A stretch of DNA of 64,000 nt. It comes from Tetrapyrgos nigripes. Lineage: Eukaryota; Basidiomycota; Agaricomycetes; Agaricales; Campanellaceae. The notes under the pieces were generated by a model, which was given only the letters and a program-made list of their open reading frames with translations, was not told the origin of the DNA and did not search any database. The stretch is from the NCBI GenBank assembly GCA_013368315.1, contig JAACJM010000240.1, forward strand, positions 62,001 through 126,000, in the 5' to 3' direction. The position numbers and the translations under genes are program-made. Below, piece by piece: positions 44,590-55,068 of the stretch. How positions within the stretch are numbered: the first letter of the stretch is position 1; the number at the start of each line of letters is the position of its first letter.

Positions 44590-47500
44590 TGGCAGACAGC
44601 TGATTCGGATTCAAACCGCGTGCCTTTTGTTGCGTATGGACCACAAACAAGATCCAATGGCAATCTCCATAGATATGTTTGTAGCTAGAACGAAACTTGC
44701 CCCTTCTGAAAAACACGGAGCATGAAGCCGACCGGTAAACATCAAAAAGGCAGTACAAGTCAAGCTTATACGTATACATACCGACTCGTAGTATATGTAA
44801 GTCCTAGTCAATAGGGACAGACACATCTTTGTAATTCCCCATGTATGCACATCCTCATCCCACTTCATAGTCTACTGGCAGTCACCCCACGGCCCATGAC
44901 CCTTGAAAGGGACACCTGCGAATAGGAGAAAAGGGCTTCTCCAATAACAAGTCGACAGGAACGGTGTAATTGAGAACAAGGAGCGTAAATTCGTTTTCGC
45001 ACGTACAGACCGACGGGGATAAGTGTAAAGGATTAGGTCAGCCTGCGATGAGACCCAACCTCCAACTGGACCAAAAGGCCACAATATTCGGTACGTGTGA
45101 ATACCGTCGCAGGCTCTATATATGGAGTAAGGGACGTGACCCTTACAATAAGACGGAAAATATTTGGGAATCTTATCATATCTTGTTGCGTACATGGGTA
45201 GCTGAAGCTCCAGTGTCCTGAGCTGCGTGGCTGGCGATACTTCTAATCTGTTGCGGGAAGCATAAATGTCAGTCCATATCAGATGACAGAGACGGGTTGG
45301 TCTCAAATGTAAGTGCATCAGGTAGTAATAAAGTATCTTGGTAATATCTTAGTAAAACCTTCAGTCCATCGTAGGCTCAGTTTTCCGTACATTAGAGCCA
45401 TGTCGGATAAATCAACGGGAAAGGCTCATTGAGAAGCAAACTGAACTGAAACTGGGTGCAGGATTCCGAGTTGCTGAAGATATCCCTAAAGACTAAAATG
45501 TATTTGAAGCGAGCACTGTTGAGAGTGCGTGTCCACTATTAAGTAGTCCCCAAATGAGATCTTTGGATCATCATCATTCGGATCCACTGTACACATGTAT
45601 GAAGAGGTACGAGGTCTATCAGCGTTAAAAGTCTTCGTGTGTGGGGGAGACACTCGATGAACCCCATCCGATTTTGTACTCGGATGTTCGCGCAAACCGT
45701 TAGAAATCAAGCATCCTCTGATTATGTTTTTAAGTAAGAAGCTGAGTAAGTATTCTCTCATTTCCGAGGTACGGAACTGCTCGCGACTGCGCCCGAATCC
45801 AGAAGGTCAATCCAAAACATCGATCAGTACGAAAACGGGATTTATGTGGCAATCAGGGGGGAACTTGTATAGCAAGACGAAAACAAACGCAAAACATACA
45901 AACGAATTATCAGTACACATACTATCAGCCACAATCCAGTCATACACAACCCAATTCTCCAGATGAGTAATATACGCATATACCACCAGCCTCTTTCACT
46001 TCTCCAACTCATCACCTAAATATTCAATGAATTTAATTGACTGCTCCTGCTTGGATGAATATGACATACTACTTACCACAGCTTTGATACACATTCCGAC
46101 CATGAAAATCACTGGACATCTGTACTGTTCATATGCCTGTGGCTGGCTTTAATATGTCAGCGGTATGAAAATGTGGGTTCTCAGGAAGCGCACTGCTTCT
46201 TTGCCGTCTGCCGTAATGCTCCATATTTCTCTGGGGCCAGGTCTCTTCAGAGAAAGGTCGACTCAATAAAACAAACGTATGCGCCGACTCACGATGATAG
46301 AGGCCTGGAAAACCTGAACGTCATCATAGCAGCGGATTATTTCTGGGATTATTTTGAGACTATGAAAGACATAGATATGCATAGATGCCCAGCGAAATAG
46401 ATGACGAGAGGATTCTTCCTTCATGACAGATAGTCTATCCTCGAATCTAAAAATCAAACAGTGCAAGCAACGGGATGCACATGAATAGTAAGTACACTAA
46501 AAAACACAAACTTAACTCGCACCTCCAGAGATTTGACTCGTGAGTATGCCACACGGTTGCAGTGACTCCTTCTTCCCGACAACGTTCCAATACGTCTCGC
46601 GCTTTGTAAATGTAGCGCTCCAGACAGTGAAGAGTTAGGCACGGATAGCGGTAGCGAAGGATGAAAAATCCACAAGATACGAGGATGACGACGATCGAAT
46701 ATCGAAATAGAGGCTCGAGGATTTGAGTGTTGATCTGGGTGCCTACCGCATCCGACAATGGTGGTCTTGGGATGCTGGACTCGATGTTGGGTATGAGGGA
46801 CAATGATGGTGGGGGTGGCATCCAGCTGATTTGGATTCAAAACCGCGTGCCTTTTGTTGCGTATGCATCACAAACAAGATCCAATGGCAATCTCCATAGG
46901 TATGTTTTTGTTTGTAGCTAGAACAAAACTTGCCCCTTTCGAAAAACATGGAGCATGAAGCCGACTGGTAAACATCACAGAGGTAGTACAAGTCAAGCTT
47001 ATACATACATACAGACTCATAGATAGTATATGTAAGTCCTAGTCAATAGGGACAGACACATCTTCGTAATTCCCCATGTATGCACATCCTCATCCCACTT
47101 CGTAGTCTACTTGCAGTCACCCCAGGGCCCATGACCCTCGAAAAAGACTCCTGCGAATAGGAGAAAAGGGCTTTTCCAATAACAAGTCGACAGGAACGGT
47201 GATAGTTGAGAACAAAGAGCGTAAATTCGTTTTCGCACGTACAGACCGACGGGGATAAGACGGAAAAATGGGAATCTTATCACCGGTTCCCGATATGTGA
47301 ATTATACCTTGCTGCGTACATAGGTAGCTGAAGCTCCAGTGTCCTGAGCTGCGTGGCTGGCGATACTTCTAATTTGATACGGGAAGCATAAATGTCAGCC
47401 CATATCAGATGACAGAGACGGGTTGGTCTCAAATATAAGTGCATCAGGTAGTAATCAAGTATCTTAGTAAAATCTTAGTAAAACCTTCAGTCCATCGTAG

Positions 47501-48000
47501 GTTCAGTTTTCCGTCCATTAGCGCCATGTCGGATAAATCAACGGGAAAGGTTCATTGAGAAGCAAACTGAACTGAAACTAGGTGCAGGATTCCGAGTTGC
47601 TGAGACTAAATGTATTTGAAGCGAACGCTTTTGAGCGTTCGTATGCATGTCTACTATCTGTAAATGAGCTCTTTTTTTGAATCTTCACCGTGAAGCATAC
47701 ACATGTATGAAGAGGTACGAGGTTTGTCAGCGTTAAAAGTCTTCGTGTGTGGAGATGACACTTGATGAACCCCATCTTATTTTGTACTCGGATGTCCGCA
47801 CAAACCGTTAGAAATCAAGCATCCTCTGATTATGTTTTTAAGTAAGAAGCTGAGTAAGTATCTTCTCACTCGCCACTTCGCCTGAATTGTTTTTAGTGAT
47901 ACTTAAGTAAGAGGTTGAGTAAGTATCCTCTCACTTCCGAGCTGTGGAACTGCTCGCGACTGCGACTGAATCCGGAAGGTCAATCCAAAAACTCAAGACA
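44590..48000. repeat. Tandem segmental duplication, about 2.2-kb unit
   Basis: 44590-45840 matches 46830-48000 over most of its length. Shared phrases include AAGATCCAATGGCAATCTCC, GTCGACAGGAACGGTG, ATCTTAGTAAAACCTTCAGT and TAAGTAAGAAGCTGAGTAAG. The unit carries one RYPCLT gene plus spacer. Differences are point changes and deletions, such as the about 100-bp stretch at 45035-45150 that is absent near 47260. Confidence 0.8.
46129..46821 (-). CDS. RYPCLT-family membrane protein, array copy 5
   Basis: Exons 46821-46523, 46446-46293 (154 nt) and 46230-46129; about 184 residues. The usual start (CTCATGCTCAGCATCGAG in copy 4) is CTCATACCCAACATCGAG here, so the ATG is lost and the next upstream in-frame ATG (46821) gives MPPPPSLSLIPNIESSIPRP. 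The membrane segment LFRYSIVVILVSCGFFIL, RYRYPCLTLHCLERYIYKAR and VTATVWHTHESNLWR follow. Exon 2: RFEDRLSVMKEESSRHLFRW, HIYVFHSLKIIPEIIRCYDD. Exon 3: RNMEHYGRRQRSSALPENPH to ATGI. All frames are open. Whether the altered start is used is unknown. Confidence 0.72.
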
Positions 48001-48290
48001 TCGATCAGTACGAGAACGGGATTTATGCAATCAGGGGGGGAACTTGTATAGCAAGACGAAAGCAAAAGCAAAGCATACAAACGAATAATCAGTACACATA
48101 CTATCAGCCACAATCCAGTCATACACAACCCAATTCTCCAGGTGAATAATATGCGGATATACCACCAGCTTTCACTTCTCCAGCTCATCACCTAAATATT
48201 CAATGAATTTAACCAACAACTCCTCCTTGGAAATGGTTACTACAGCTGATAGACAATCCGACCGCGAAAATCACTGGACATCTGTCCTGT

Positions 48291-48985
48291 TCAGATGCCT
48301 GTGGCTGGCTCTAATATGCCAGCGGTATGAAAATGTGGGTTCTCAGGAAGTGCACTGCCAGTGCTTCTCTGCCGTCTGCCGTAATGCTCAATAATTCTCT
48401 GGGATCAGGTCTCTTCTGAGAAACGTCGACTCAATAAAACAAATGTATATGCAGACTCACGATGATAGAGGCTTGGACAGCCTGAACGTTATCATAGCAG
48501 CGGACTATTTCCGGGATTATTTTGAGACTATGGAAAACATAGATATACATAGACGCCCAGCGAAATAGATGACGAGAGGATTCTTCCTTCATGACAGATA
48601 GCCTATCCTCGAATCTACAAAACAAACAGTGCAAGCAGCGGGATGCACATGAATAGTAACTGCTTTAGAGTATACTAAAAAAACTCAAACTTAACTCGCA
48701 CCTCAAGAGATCCGACTCGTGAGTATGCCACACGGTTGCAGGGACTCCCTCTTCCCGACAGCGTTCCAGCACGTCTTGAGCTTCGGAGATGTAGCGGTCC
48801 AGACCATGAAGAGTCAAGCAGGGATAACGATAGCGAAGGATGAAAAGTCCACAAGATATGAGAATGACGACAACTGAATATCGGAATAGGGGCCTGAGGA
48901 TTGAGACTGAGGAAGTGTCCACCTGAGCAACTACCCCATTCGGCCATGATGGTCTCGGGATATCAGAGGACTCGACACTGGGCAT
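48291..48985 (-). CDS. RYPCLT-family membrane protein, array copy 6 (intact)
   Basis: The cleanest array member: exons 48985-48702, 48614-48461 (154 nt) and 48398-48291; 181 residues. N terminus MPSVESSDIPRPSWPNGVVA; one membrane segment RPLFRYSVVVILISCGLFIL (about residues 29-48); then RYRYPCLTLHGLDRYISEAQ and DVLERCREEGVPATVWHTHE. Exon 2 RFEDRLSVMKEESSRHLFRW, then FHSLKIIPEIVRCYDNVQAV. Exon 3 RIIEHYGRRQRSTGSALPEN, ending ILEPATGI. Introns are short (87 and 62 nt), phases 2 and 0. The acceptor CCCAG before AGAATTATTG was chosen because the resulting exon 3 aligns with those of copies 3, 5 and the subfamily B genes. TATAAAG lies 78 bp upstream. Location by inference: single-pass membrane protein. 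Function unknown. Confidence 0.78.
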
Positions 48986-49062
48986 GAGGAGCGATGAGGT
49001 ATGTGATGTTGGTGGGTTCTGAGTGCAGTCAGATGCTTAATCCAGCCTCTGGTATGCAGTGG

Positions 49063-49069
49063 CTTTATA
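49063..49069 (-). promoter_or_regulatory. TATA box of array copy 6
   Basis: TATAAAG on the minus strand followed by CCACTGCATACC and GGCTGGATTAAGCATC. The same box and following words lie upstream of the copies at 13345 and 7204. Confidence 0.65.
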
Positions 49070-49385
49070 GTTTCTTGTAGACAGACGGACATGAGATGAA
49101 GATCATATTAATAGAGCATTGAATCAAAGGTTCTGTCCTGATCGCATCTCCTTTTAGTCTTGTCCCCAGATATTAGGTGTGTTACTGCACTGCTGTCAGG
49201 CTGAGGATTTCAAATTTGCTATATAGGCCACCCCGCTTTGGACGAAGATTTCAAACTCCACCGGATTCATCCGAAGCGGGCAGAGCGATGCGGAATGTCT
49301 GGGGATGAGACTAATCTCCTTTGCAATACACATGTTGCCTCCTATAAGATAACTGGGTTTTCGTAGTAAACGGTAGAACATAATG

Positions 49386-49918
49386 TAGTGTTGTAACGGT
49401 TCGGCTACGGTCTGCTCTGGCTCGGCTCTTGCAAAAAGCTGAAAAATCGACTCGACCCCAACTCGAGTCATTTAGAGCCGGTGCAAAATCGCTTATGGCC
49501 AGGAGGTTGGGAGAAGGTGTATGGTGTATGGCCTCAAGGATAAATTAAGCTCTGAAAAAGCATGGCCCAGTCATCGGATAGCATATCTACCTTGTGAGCA
49601 AGTAGATATACCATTTCCAGGGAACTCGGGGTTAAATTGCCCATGGGAATATACCAAATATAGACAGAGCGAATATTTGCGACGGGTCTTTCAATTGCAA
49701 AAGTCCTTCCGACATGCGTCAAAAGCTTAAAAAGTCGTGGCTTATGATAGATTAGATCCCTCTCGTACTTCAGAGACCATTATGCACTTCTTTCACTCAA
49801 TAATTTTCTGCTCATTAATGTCAACTCTAACCGACTCTGAGCTGGAGCCAAGCTGTGGCTCAAAAACTGGCTCAGCTCGTCAGCTAGCCGGAGTCGAGCT
49901 GGACTGCTTACAACACTA
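49386..49918. mobile_element. hAT-type MITE with perfect 8-bp target duplication
   Basis: 533 bp. The ends TAGTGTTGTAA (49386-49396) and TTACAACACTA (49908-49918) are perfect inverted repeats. ACATAATG lies immediately before (49378-49385) and after (49919-49926). Subterminal GGCTC/GAGCC words are rich at both ends and there is no coding capacity. The 8-bp duplication and YAGTGTTG terminus assign it to hAT. Confidence 0.9.
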
Positions 49919-49926
49919 ACATAATG

Positions 49927-50140
49927 TATCAAACACTAACTGGTGTTTGAAATTAGTAACAAAGAAAGAGTCTGATGCTTGTTAACAAAGGACAATGCTC
50001 AATACTACAAGTGAGGGTTTGGAGAAGGGCTCGGCCTGAGCTAAGGGCATGTGACCAGTGCGGGAAAATCCTTGCAAGGAAATACTGCCAACGGCTGGCT
50101 TGGTCGAGGCCTTGGGCTGTTTCGGGGGTCAAGACCATCT
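49927..50140. other. Truncation boundary of the second DIRS-like element
   Basis: No gene. The recombinase reading frame of the neighbouring element loses recognisable homology here. Confidence 0.35.
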
Positions 50141-50793
50141 TCAGATAGGAATCCTGATGCTCCAAAAGCCAAGGGAGTGGCGGGTGGGCTGAAAAAAGAC
50201 GAGAAAAGACTTGCTAGCATCAACAGTGGACCCAGAAATCACTTTATCCACCCATTTCAGTGTTGCCTCTGAGTAGTTTGCTTGTCGTTTGCATTGGGTG
50301 TCTATAACAGCTGGAGACTTCCACCACATCAAATGTTGTTCAGCTGTAACCCAGGGTCTAAATGATGAGTTTTCGTAATTGTTCCCCTTCATCGGTTTAC
50401 ATTTAGTCAATAATGAAGTTGGTGGTAGAGCATCAGGGTCAGAGAAACGAGATTTCTCAGATGGAGGAGGTTTTTCAGGCAGATTAAGATCTAGGAAAAA
50501 ATTGAAAGATGTTGGATGATTGGAGAGAGCTGATACAAGTTGAGGTGGAGGAGGAATCTCAGGCAGGTCGAGATCCAGGAAAGAGTTGAAAGGCATGGGA
50601 TAGTTGGAGGCAGAGAAGGAGATAAATATTGGTCCCTGGGAAAGGACAAGAAATCAGAGAATAATAGTGAAGTGGGAGTAGGATTGTGTTTGGGTCTTGA
50701 GATGCGTGGTTTCTCTGACCTCATGTCACCACCTGGTGATACTGGTAAGTCAAGGTCACTGTGCGTTATGATATCAGTTATCAATTCAGACAA
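50141..50793 (-). pseudogene. N-terminal remnant of DIRS-like element 2 recombinase
   Basis: The Pro-rich leader with three repeats of the phrase DLxLPExPPP (LDLDLPEIPPPP, LDLNLPEKPPP) is followed by FRPWVTAEQHLMWWKSPAVI and SEATLKWVDKVISGSTVDAS. This last part corresponds to the region before the core-binding domain in element 1. The frame then runs into unrelated DNA and stops. No catalytic residues remain. Confidence 0.5.
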
Positions 50794-50819
50794 AAATTAA
50801 TCAATGTTACACACCTAAA

Positions 50820-51456
50820 CATGCACAAGAATGCCTTCAAGCTCCTTTGGGAGCGTAACACGAGACATCATCTTCAACTCCAGCTCACGAGCGATTCTGC
50901 GTGAAGGCTTGTCAGCTGGGTTTTTCTCTGACTCGACATAGACAAGGGTTGGCACAATGCCAATTGGGTTCAAAGTTGTGTAAATATGCCTGACAGATGT
51001 GTTGATCCATTCATTCGGGCTACAGGATTTTCAGATGGCACCAATAGTGCCTTGGTTATCTGAGTGGATGATGATGTGGCAGTCGTGATGGCCATAGAGA
51101 TCGAGATAATAGCATAGGAGTTTGATAGCAATAGTTTCAAACCAACAAATATCCTGCCCTGGGATCTTCCAACCCAGACAAAGCTTGAAGTATGTCCACC
51201 TGCCTGAGATGATGATACTGATACCCCAAGTCGTAGAGGCGTCGAAATAAAGTCCTAAATCAACAGGGGCACCCTTCCATTGCAACTGGCGATAAAAGGT
51301 ATTGTTTTGCAGTGTGTTATACCACCATTTTGCATCAGCAACCAGTATTCCAGTGGCTTTTGCAGACTCCATCAATTGTTTCTGTACATGGTGGTGAAGT
51401 TGGAAAATGAGGGAAGATGGGTGCAGCCATGGAGATATACAAATGCGCAGTGGCAT
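50820..51456 (-). pseudogene. RNase H of DIRS-like element 2
   Basis: Contains GLYFDASTTWGISIIISGRW, PGQDICWFETIAIKLLCYYL and HIIIHSDNQGTIGAI, the DIRS RNase H core with Asp, Glu and Asp in place. A stop follows GAI near 51029. Beyond it the frame resumes as TLVYVESEKNPADKPSR and ends about 50820. Confidence 0.75.
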
Positions 51457-51972
51457 AATTTCCCATGCATAGACTCGATATCATCAAGACGGAATCGACA
51501 ATGGGGAAAGATGATGTAGGACTCCAGACAGTGCTGATACTTCAGCCTCTTCTCGTCTGGAAGAGAGACCCTCTTCTGAGGTATGTCCCAGAAAAACCAA
51601 TGAAAGTCATAACAGTGACATATTCAGTGTCTCCTTTGTCAGGGTGCCACAGTACATGAAGTCGTTCAATAGCATGGAAAAGAGCAGCATGATCAAAGCA
51701 GTACATGAGGGAAGGGTACATGGGAAAACGGAGTGACTTCAAGTCATCTTTGTATTTCAAGATAGGAGAGAAACCTTTTTTGCTCCAAATGTTGACCACA
51801 GAGTTGGTGATCATGCCAGCATTACTACTGGCACAGGCACATCTGAATGGCATACAGTGCTCAACATAAAACTTGCCAGCCTGTCCTTGCAAAACCGATG
51901 AACTGGGCAAGTCCTATGGAATTTCTCAATATCCATAGTCGTTGCTTGCATACCTGGAGGAGCATTGGCAAT

Positions 51973-52468
51973 CTAGATATCATTACAAAAATGAGAATGT
52001 GTTCATAGGTTCATGACATATCAAGTGATAAAAAGTAGAAAATGATGAAATAGAAGAGATGGAAGAGGAAAAAGAGAAAGAAAGAGATGATGAATAGCTC
52101 GAAAATGCCAGCAGGTGCAATGGGCATCACTATGACAGTGTCAGGTAAAAGAGACATCTGGTGAAAAATAATCAACGCTGCACTAACAAAAAAACCAAAC
52201 ACAACAATGTCAGTCATCAATGGCAAGGAGATACTGACACAACAGCATCAACAGGTACAACAGAATAACGCTGATGCAACAGCATCCACAAGTATCAAAC
52301 AATATACATACACAACAGCGTCAACAAATTTCAGAACGGATGTTGACACAACGGTGTCAACAAATATCAAACAATGTACTGATGCAATGGTGTCAATACT
52401 AAACAATAAACAGAAAGGACGAAATGATGTCCTATACAAGACAATAAGAGAATAGACGAGAGACTCAC
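51973..52468 (-). other. Phase-0 intron in the RT of DIRS-like element 2
   Basis: On the minus strand it begins GTGAGTCTCTCG after AEI and ends GATATCTAG before IANAPPGMQ. It is 496 nt, with phase 0 on both sides, at the position of the element 1 intron. It contains the 36-nt tandem repeat at about 52250-52395. Confidence 0.75.
52250..52395. repeat. 36-bp minisatellite inside the intron
   Basis: Four diverged units built on CAACAGCGTCAACAAATATC followed by AAACAATGTACTGATG-type sequence; period about 36 bp. It does not look like CRISPR because there are no uniform repeats or unique spacers. Confidence 0.6.
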
Positions 52469-53211
52469 TATTTCAGCAATCCAATTTGCTGTATCAAAGC
52501 AAGTAGGGAAGTCCTCCTTCTTGATATAGGAATTAACTGACTCCTTGGTTTTTGACTCCTTGGAGAGGTGTCAGCATATCCTCTTCTTTGTCTCCTTCCC
52601 GGACCTTGATCCTGCTCTGCGACAATAAGTGGAGAGCAGTAAAAATGTCCCTGCAGAATCTGTGTGATAGTCTCCTTTGAAAAGGGACCACTCATCCTAC
52701 CTGCTTTGACCTCACCATCCAAATACTCATCTATGACCTCGATGTGCTCATTGACCAAATCATGATTGGGATGGATAGTAGTGTGATCAAGAAACGGCAT
52801 GTCGCCAATAGGGAAACCATTGTGTAAATACTTGACCAAAAAAGGATAGTTGTCAGTAAGACCATTGTGGCAAGCTCTTCTGCAAAAGTGTTGGCGTCGT
52901 AAGGAGTATGAATGCAATTATAGATGTCGTTTTGCCAAAAATGTGCCTCTGGGTCAGGAGGGCGATGGTGCACTGATGAGGAGAAGTCAGTGTACACCAG
53001 CGATGGTGGTGTCAAGAGGTCCAAGAAATTCTGCAAATCTTCTTTGAAAGTATCTGTGTTCTCACTAGGCTGTGCTGAAGGAGGGGTAGTGTGTGGAGGT
53101 GGTTGCTGCTCCTGGTAGTGATAGAAATCTGGGACGTCGTCATCATTGTCCTCCAAGTCATTGTTAGGCACCAAAGCCGGCATGTTGAAGAATAGATCTT
53201 CAAGTGAGTTT

Positions 53212-54581
53212 TCACTTGCTGCAGGATTGGGCGAAGTGACTGGAGTCCCCACAGAGGGAGCAGATGTGTTCTCCTCCACACTTGGTAGCACATTTACCAG
53301 TTCCTTTAGCGTGTCCAAAGATGCTGAAGAAAACACATATAGGCTGGTTGGTCTGAGTGAAGCAGATTCTGTCTTGGACTGTGCACCAGAGGGGACGACT
53401 GTGCAAATTGTCATGGGCTTTGGTGAAATGACCTTTCCTGCCACAGGTGTTGCAGCAAGTGTCAGCAGGAGCACTCTTGCTGCTCTTCGGAAAGAAGTAT
53501 GACAATGAGGATGAAGAGGCCTGATTGGAGGAGAATGCAATCTTCTTCTCCTTCTCTTGTTGAGCCACCACCAGCTGCTTCTTGATCTCTTCCATCTACT
53601 TTCCCATTGAACTCTTCAAGTCGTCCATCTGCCTACCGAAATCCCTACTCATTGTCACCTTTCTCCATTCGTTCTCGTAATCTGAGATGTTGAAGGTATA
53701 GTGGAGGGAGTACTGTTCACAGCGCAACTTACACTCCATCTCCTGCCAAAATGGCATCAGGGCTTCGTTATCCTGAAAGTGTCTCCTGGCCCAGTCCGCA
53801 TAGTCGCTATAACCCAATTTGTCCAACTCCACTGCCATCTGTACCATGTTGCTGGCTGCCTCTCTATGCCCTGGATATCACCTTCGTCTGATTCCATCGT
53901 GATTCCCAGTTTAGCACAGGGCTCTGGGATCTTGAGGATATGCACCTCTGTCTTCCCATCTGAAGTTGAAACCTTCCTCGTCTCAAAAAAGAGGACATTA
54001 GACAAGATATATTCAAGGTTTTTGTTGAGGAAAACTCTGAGGGGAATAAAGGAATATCCAGCGGCCTCGATAATATCCTTGTGGATGACAACCTCGCAAT
54101 GAGCACTGGTCCTCTCGACACCTTTCCAGTCCATCATATACTTCTGCTTGCTCTCCTTCTCCTTCTCTTTATCCTGTTCCAGTGTGATGTTACCCTGCAA
54201 TGCCCTAACTTCTTCATCCTTCTTGTTCTTCTCCCAGGTCCAGTATGTGTTCGTTAGGTAATCCTGGACCTTGGCTTTCACATCAACCAAGTGCATGATG
54301 GGCAACAGCTCATCTTCGTTGATGCTAATGCACAATGCGATAGGGGAAGGAGGTTCTGGCGGTACTGTGGCATTGTTGGCCTGTGCTTCAAAGATCTCCA
54401 CTGCCTTTATCCTCTTCTCCGCCTCTTTCTCCTCAATCTTCTTGTTCCTCTTTAGCCTCTCTGCCACTGGAAGCTTCCTGAGAGCTGAGTAAAACACCAG
54501 ATTATAACGCATGATGGGTGCTCTATCATTGTTGGCCAGCGATCCAGTTCTTTTGAAAATGTTGGAACCTTCTTTAGGCAT
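53212..54581 (-). pseudogene. Gag-like protein of DIRS-like element 2
   Basis: Starts at ATG 54581 (MPKEGSNIFKRTGSLANNDR). The N-terminal domain includes RAPIMRYNLVFYSALRKLPV and a Lys/Glu coiled-coil, then a frameshift near 53865. The chain continues with MVQMAVELDKLGYSDYADWA and ISDYENEWRKVTMSRDFGRQ, a TAG after SSMGK (about 53596), then MEEIKKQLVVAQQEKEKK and the Cys/His part CCNTCGRKGHFTKAH, CGGEHICSLCGDSSHFAQSC. That C terminus parallels the knuckle region of element 1 gag. Confidence 0.75.
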
Positions 54582-54662
54582 CTTGGATGCAATAAGACTT
54601 GAATTTGACAGGTAAAAATGGTGAAAAAAGACAAGAAAACAGTTCACTGGAACTGGGTTGAC

Positions 54663-55060
54663 CAAGGGGTGGGCAAAAAAAAATTTAAGGATATTGGGTT
54701 GGAAAATTTTTTAAGGGTCAATTTAGACAACCAACTGACTGACTGACCCTATATCAGGAAGGTCCTTCCCATGCTTCATGCAATTTCTCAGTGCCGAAGT
54801 TCAGCCAATGTTCCCACACCCCTATCATGCCTCGTACTTCAACTCATACATGTTCTTTTCAAGGGTTCTTCACTTCAAATTTTAGTTTCACATCTCGGAA
54901 AGTACTGTGAGAGGTATTTCCAGGTCAGAAAATGTCGTGTAGTGTGTCCCAGCCCAGCTTTTTTCCAAAAAAAATTTGGCACCAAAATTTTTTTAGACCC
55001 TTGACCAACTGACCAACCAACCGACCTGATGTCACAGCATCACAGCCTGCCCACCCCTTG
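54663..55060. mobile_element. hAT-type MITE with perfect 8-bp target duplication
   Basis: 398 bp with ends CAAGGGGTGGGC (54663-54674) and GCCCACCCCTTG (55049-55060). The identical octamer GGGTTGAC lies at 54655-54662 and 55061-55068. The CA(A)GGGGTGGGCAA terminus is a well-known hAT end type. Poly-A/T tracts and CCAACTGAC-type words repeat just inside both ends. It has no coding capacity. It sits about 80 bp upstream of the gag start of DIRS-like element 2. Confidence 0.9.
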
Positions 55061-55068
55061 GGGTTGAC

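Larger units (their letters stand above)
51465..53300 (-). pseudogene. Reverse transcriptase of DIRS-like element 2
   Basis: The upstream part (to 52469) reads DNYPFLVKYLHNGFPIGDMP, KAGRMSGPFSKETITQILQG and FYCSPLIVAEQDQGPGR, with a frameshift before the SINSYIKKEDFPTCFDTA-equivalent. An intron (52468-51973) follows. The downstream part has MDIEKFHRTCP (motif A), a frameshift near 51905, CACASSNAGMITNSVVNIWS and YKDD (motif C, where element 1 has YEDD), and a further frameshift near 51590, after which DIPQKRVSLPDEKRLKY continues. It is not functional. Confidence 0.78.
50141..54581 (-). mobile_element. DIRS-like element 2, decayed and 3'-truncated
   Basis: Same gene order as element 1 but on the minus strand: gag (54581-53212), RT (53300-51465), RNase H (51456-50820), and only the N-terminal leader of the tyrosine recombinase (about 50793-50141: Ser/Pro-rich, then SPAVIDTQCKRQANYSEATL). 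The catalytic R-H-R-Y region is missing. Several frameshifts and stops affect every gene. Protein wording differs clearly from element 1, so the two are separate families or old divergences. Confidence 0.8.

Noticed and set aside
46240..46262. Loss of the exon 3 acceptor in RYPCLT copy 5
   Set aside because: At first the exon seemed to begin at AAGAGACC, whose AG is changed. The correct acceptor is CCCAG a little downstream, which is intact and gives an exon aligned with the other copies.
52250..52395. CRISPR-like repeat
   Set aside because: The units are diverged 36-mers without unique spacers, inside a fungal retroelement intron.
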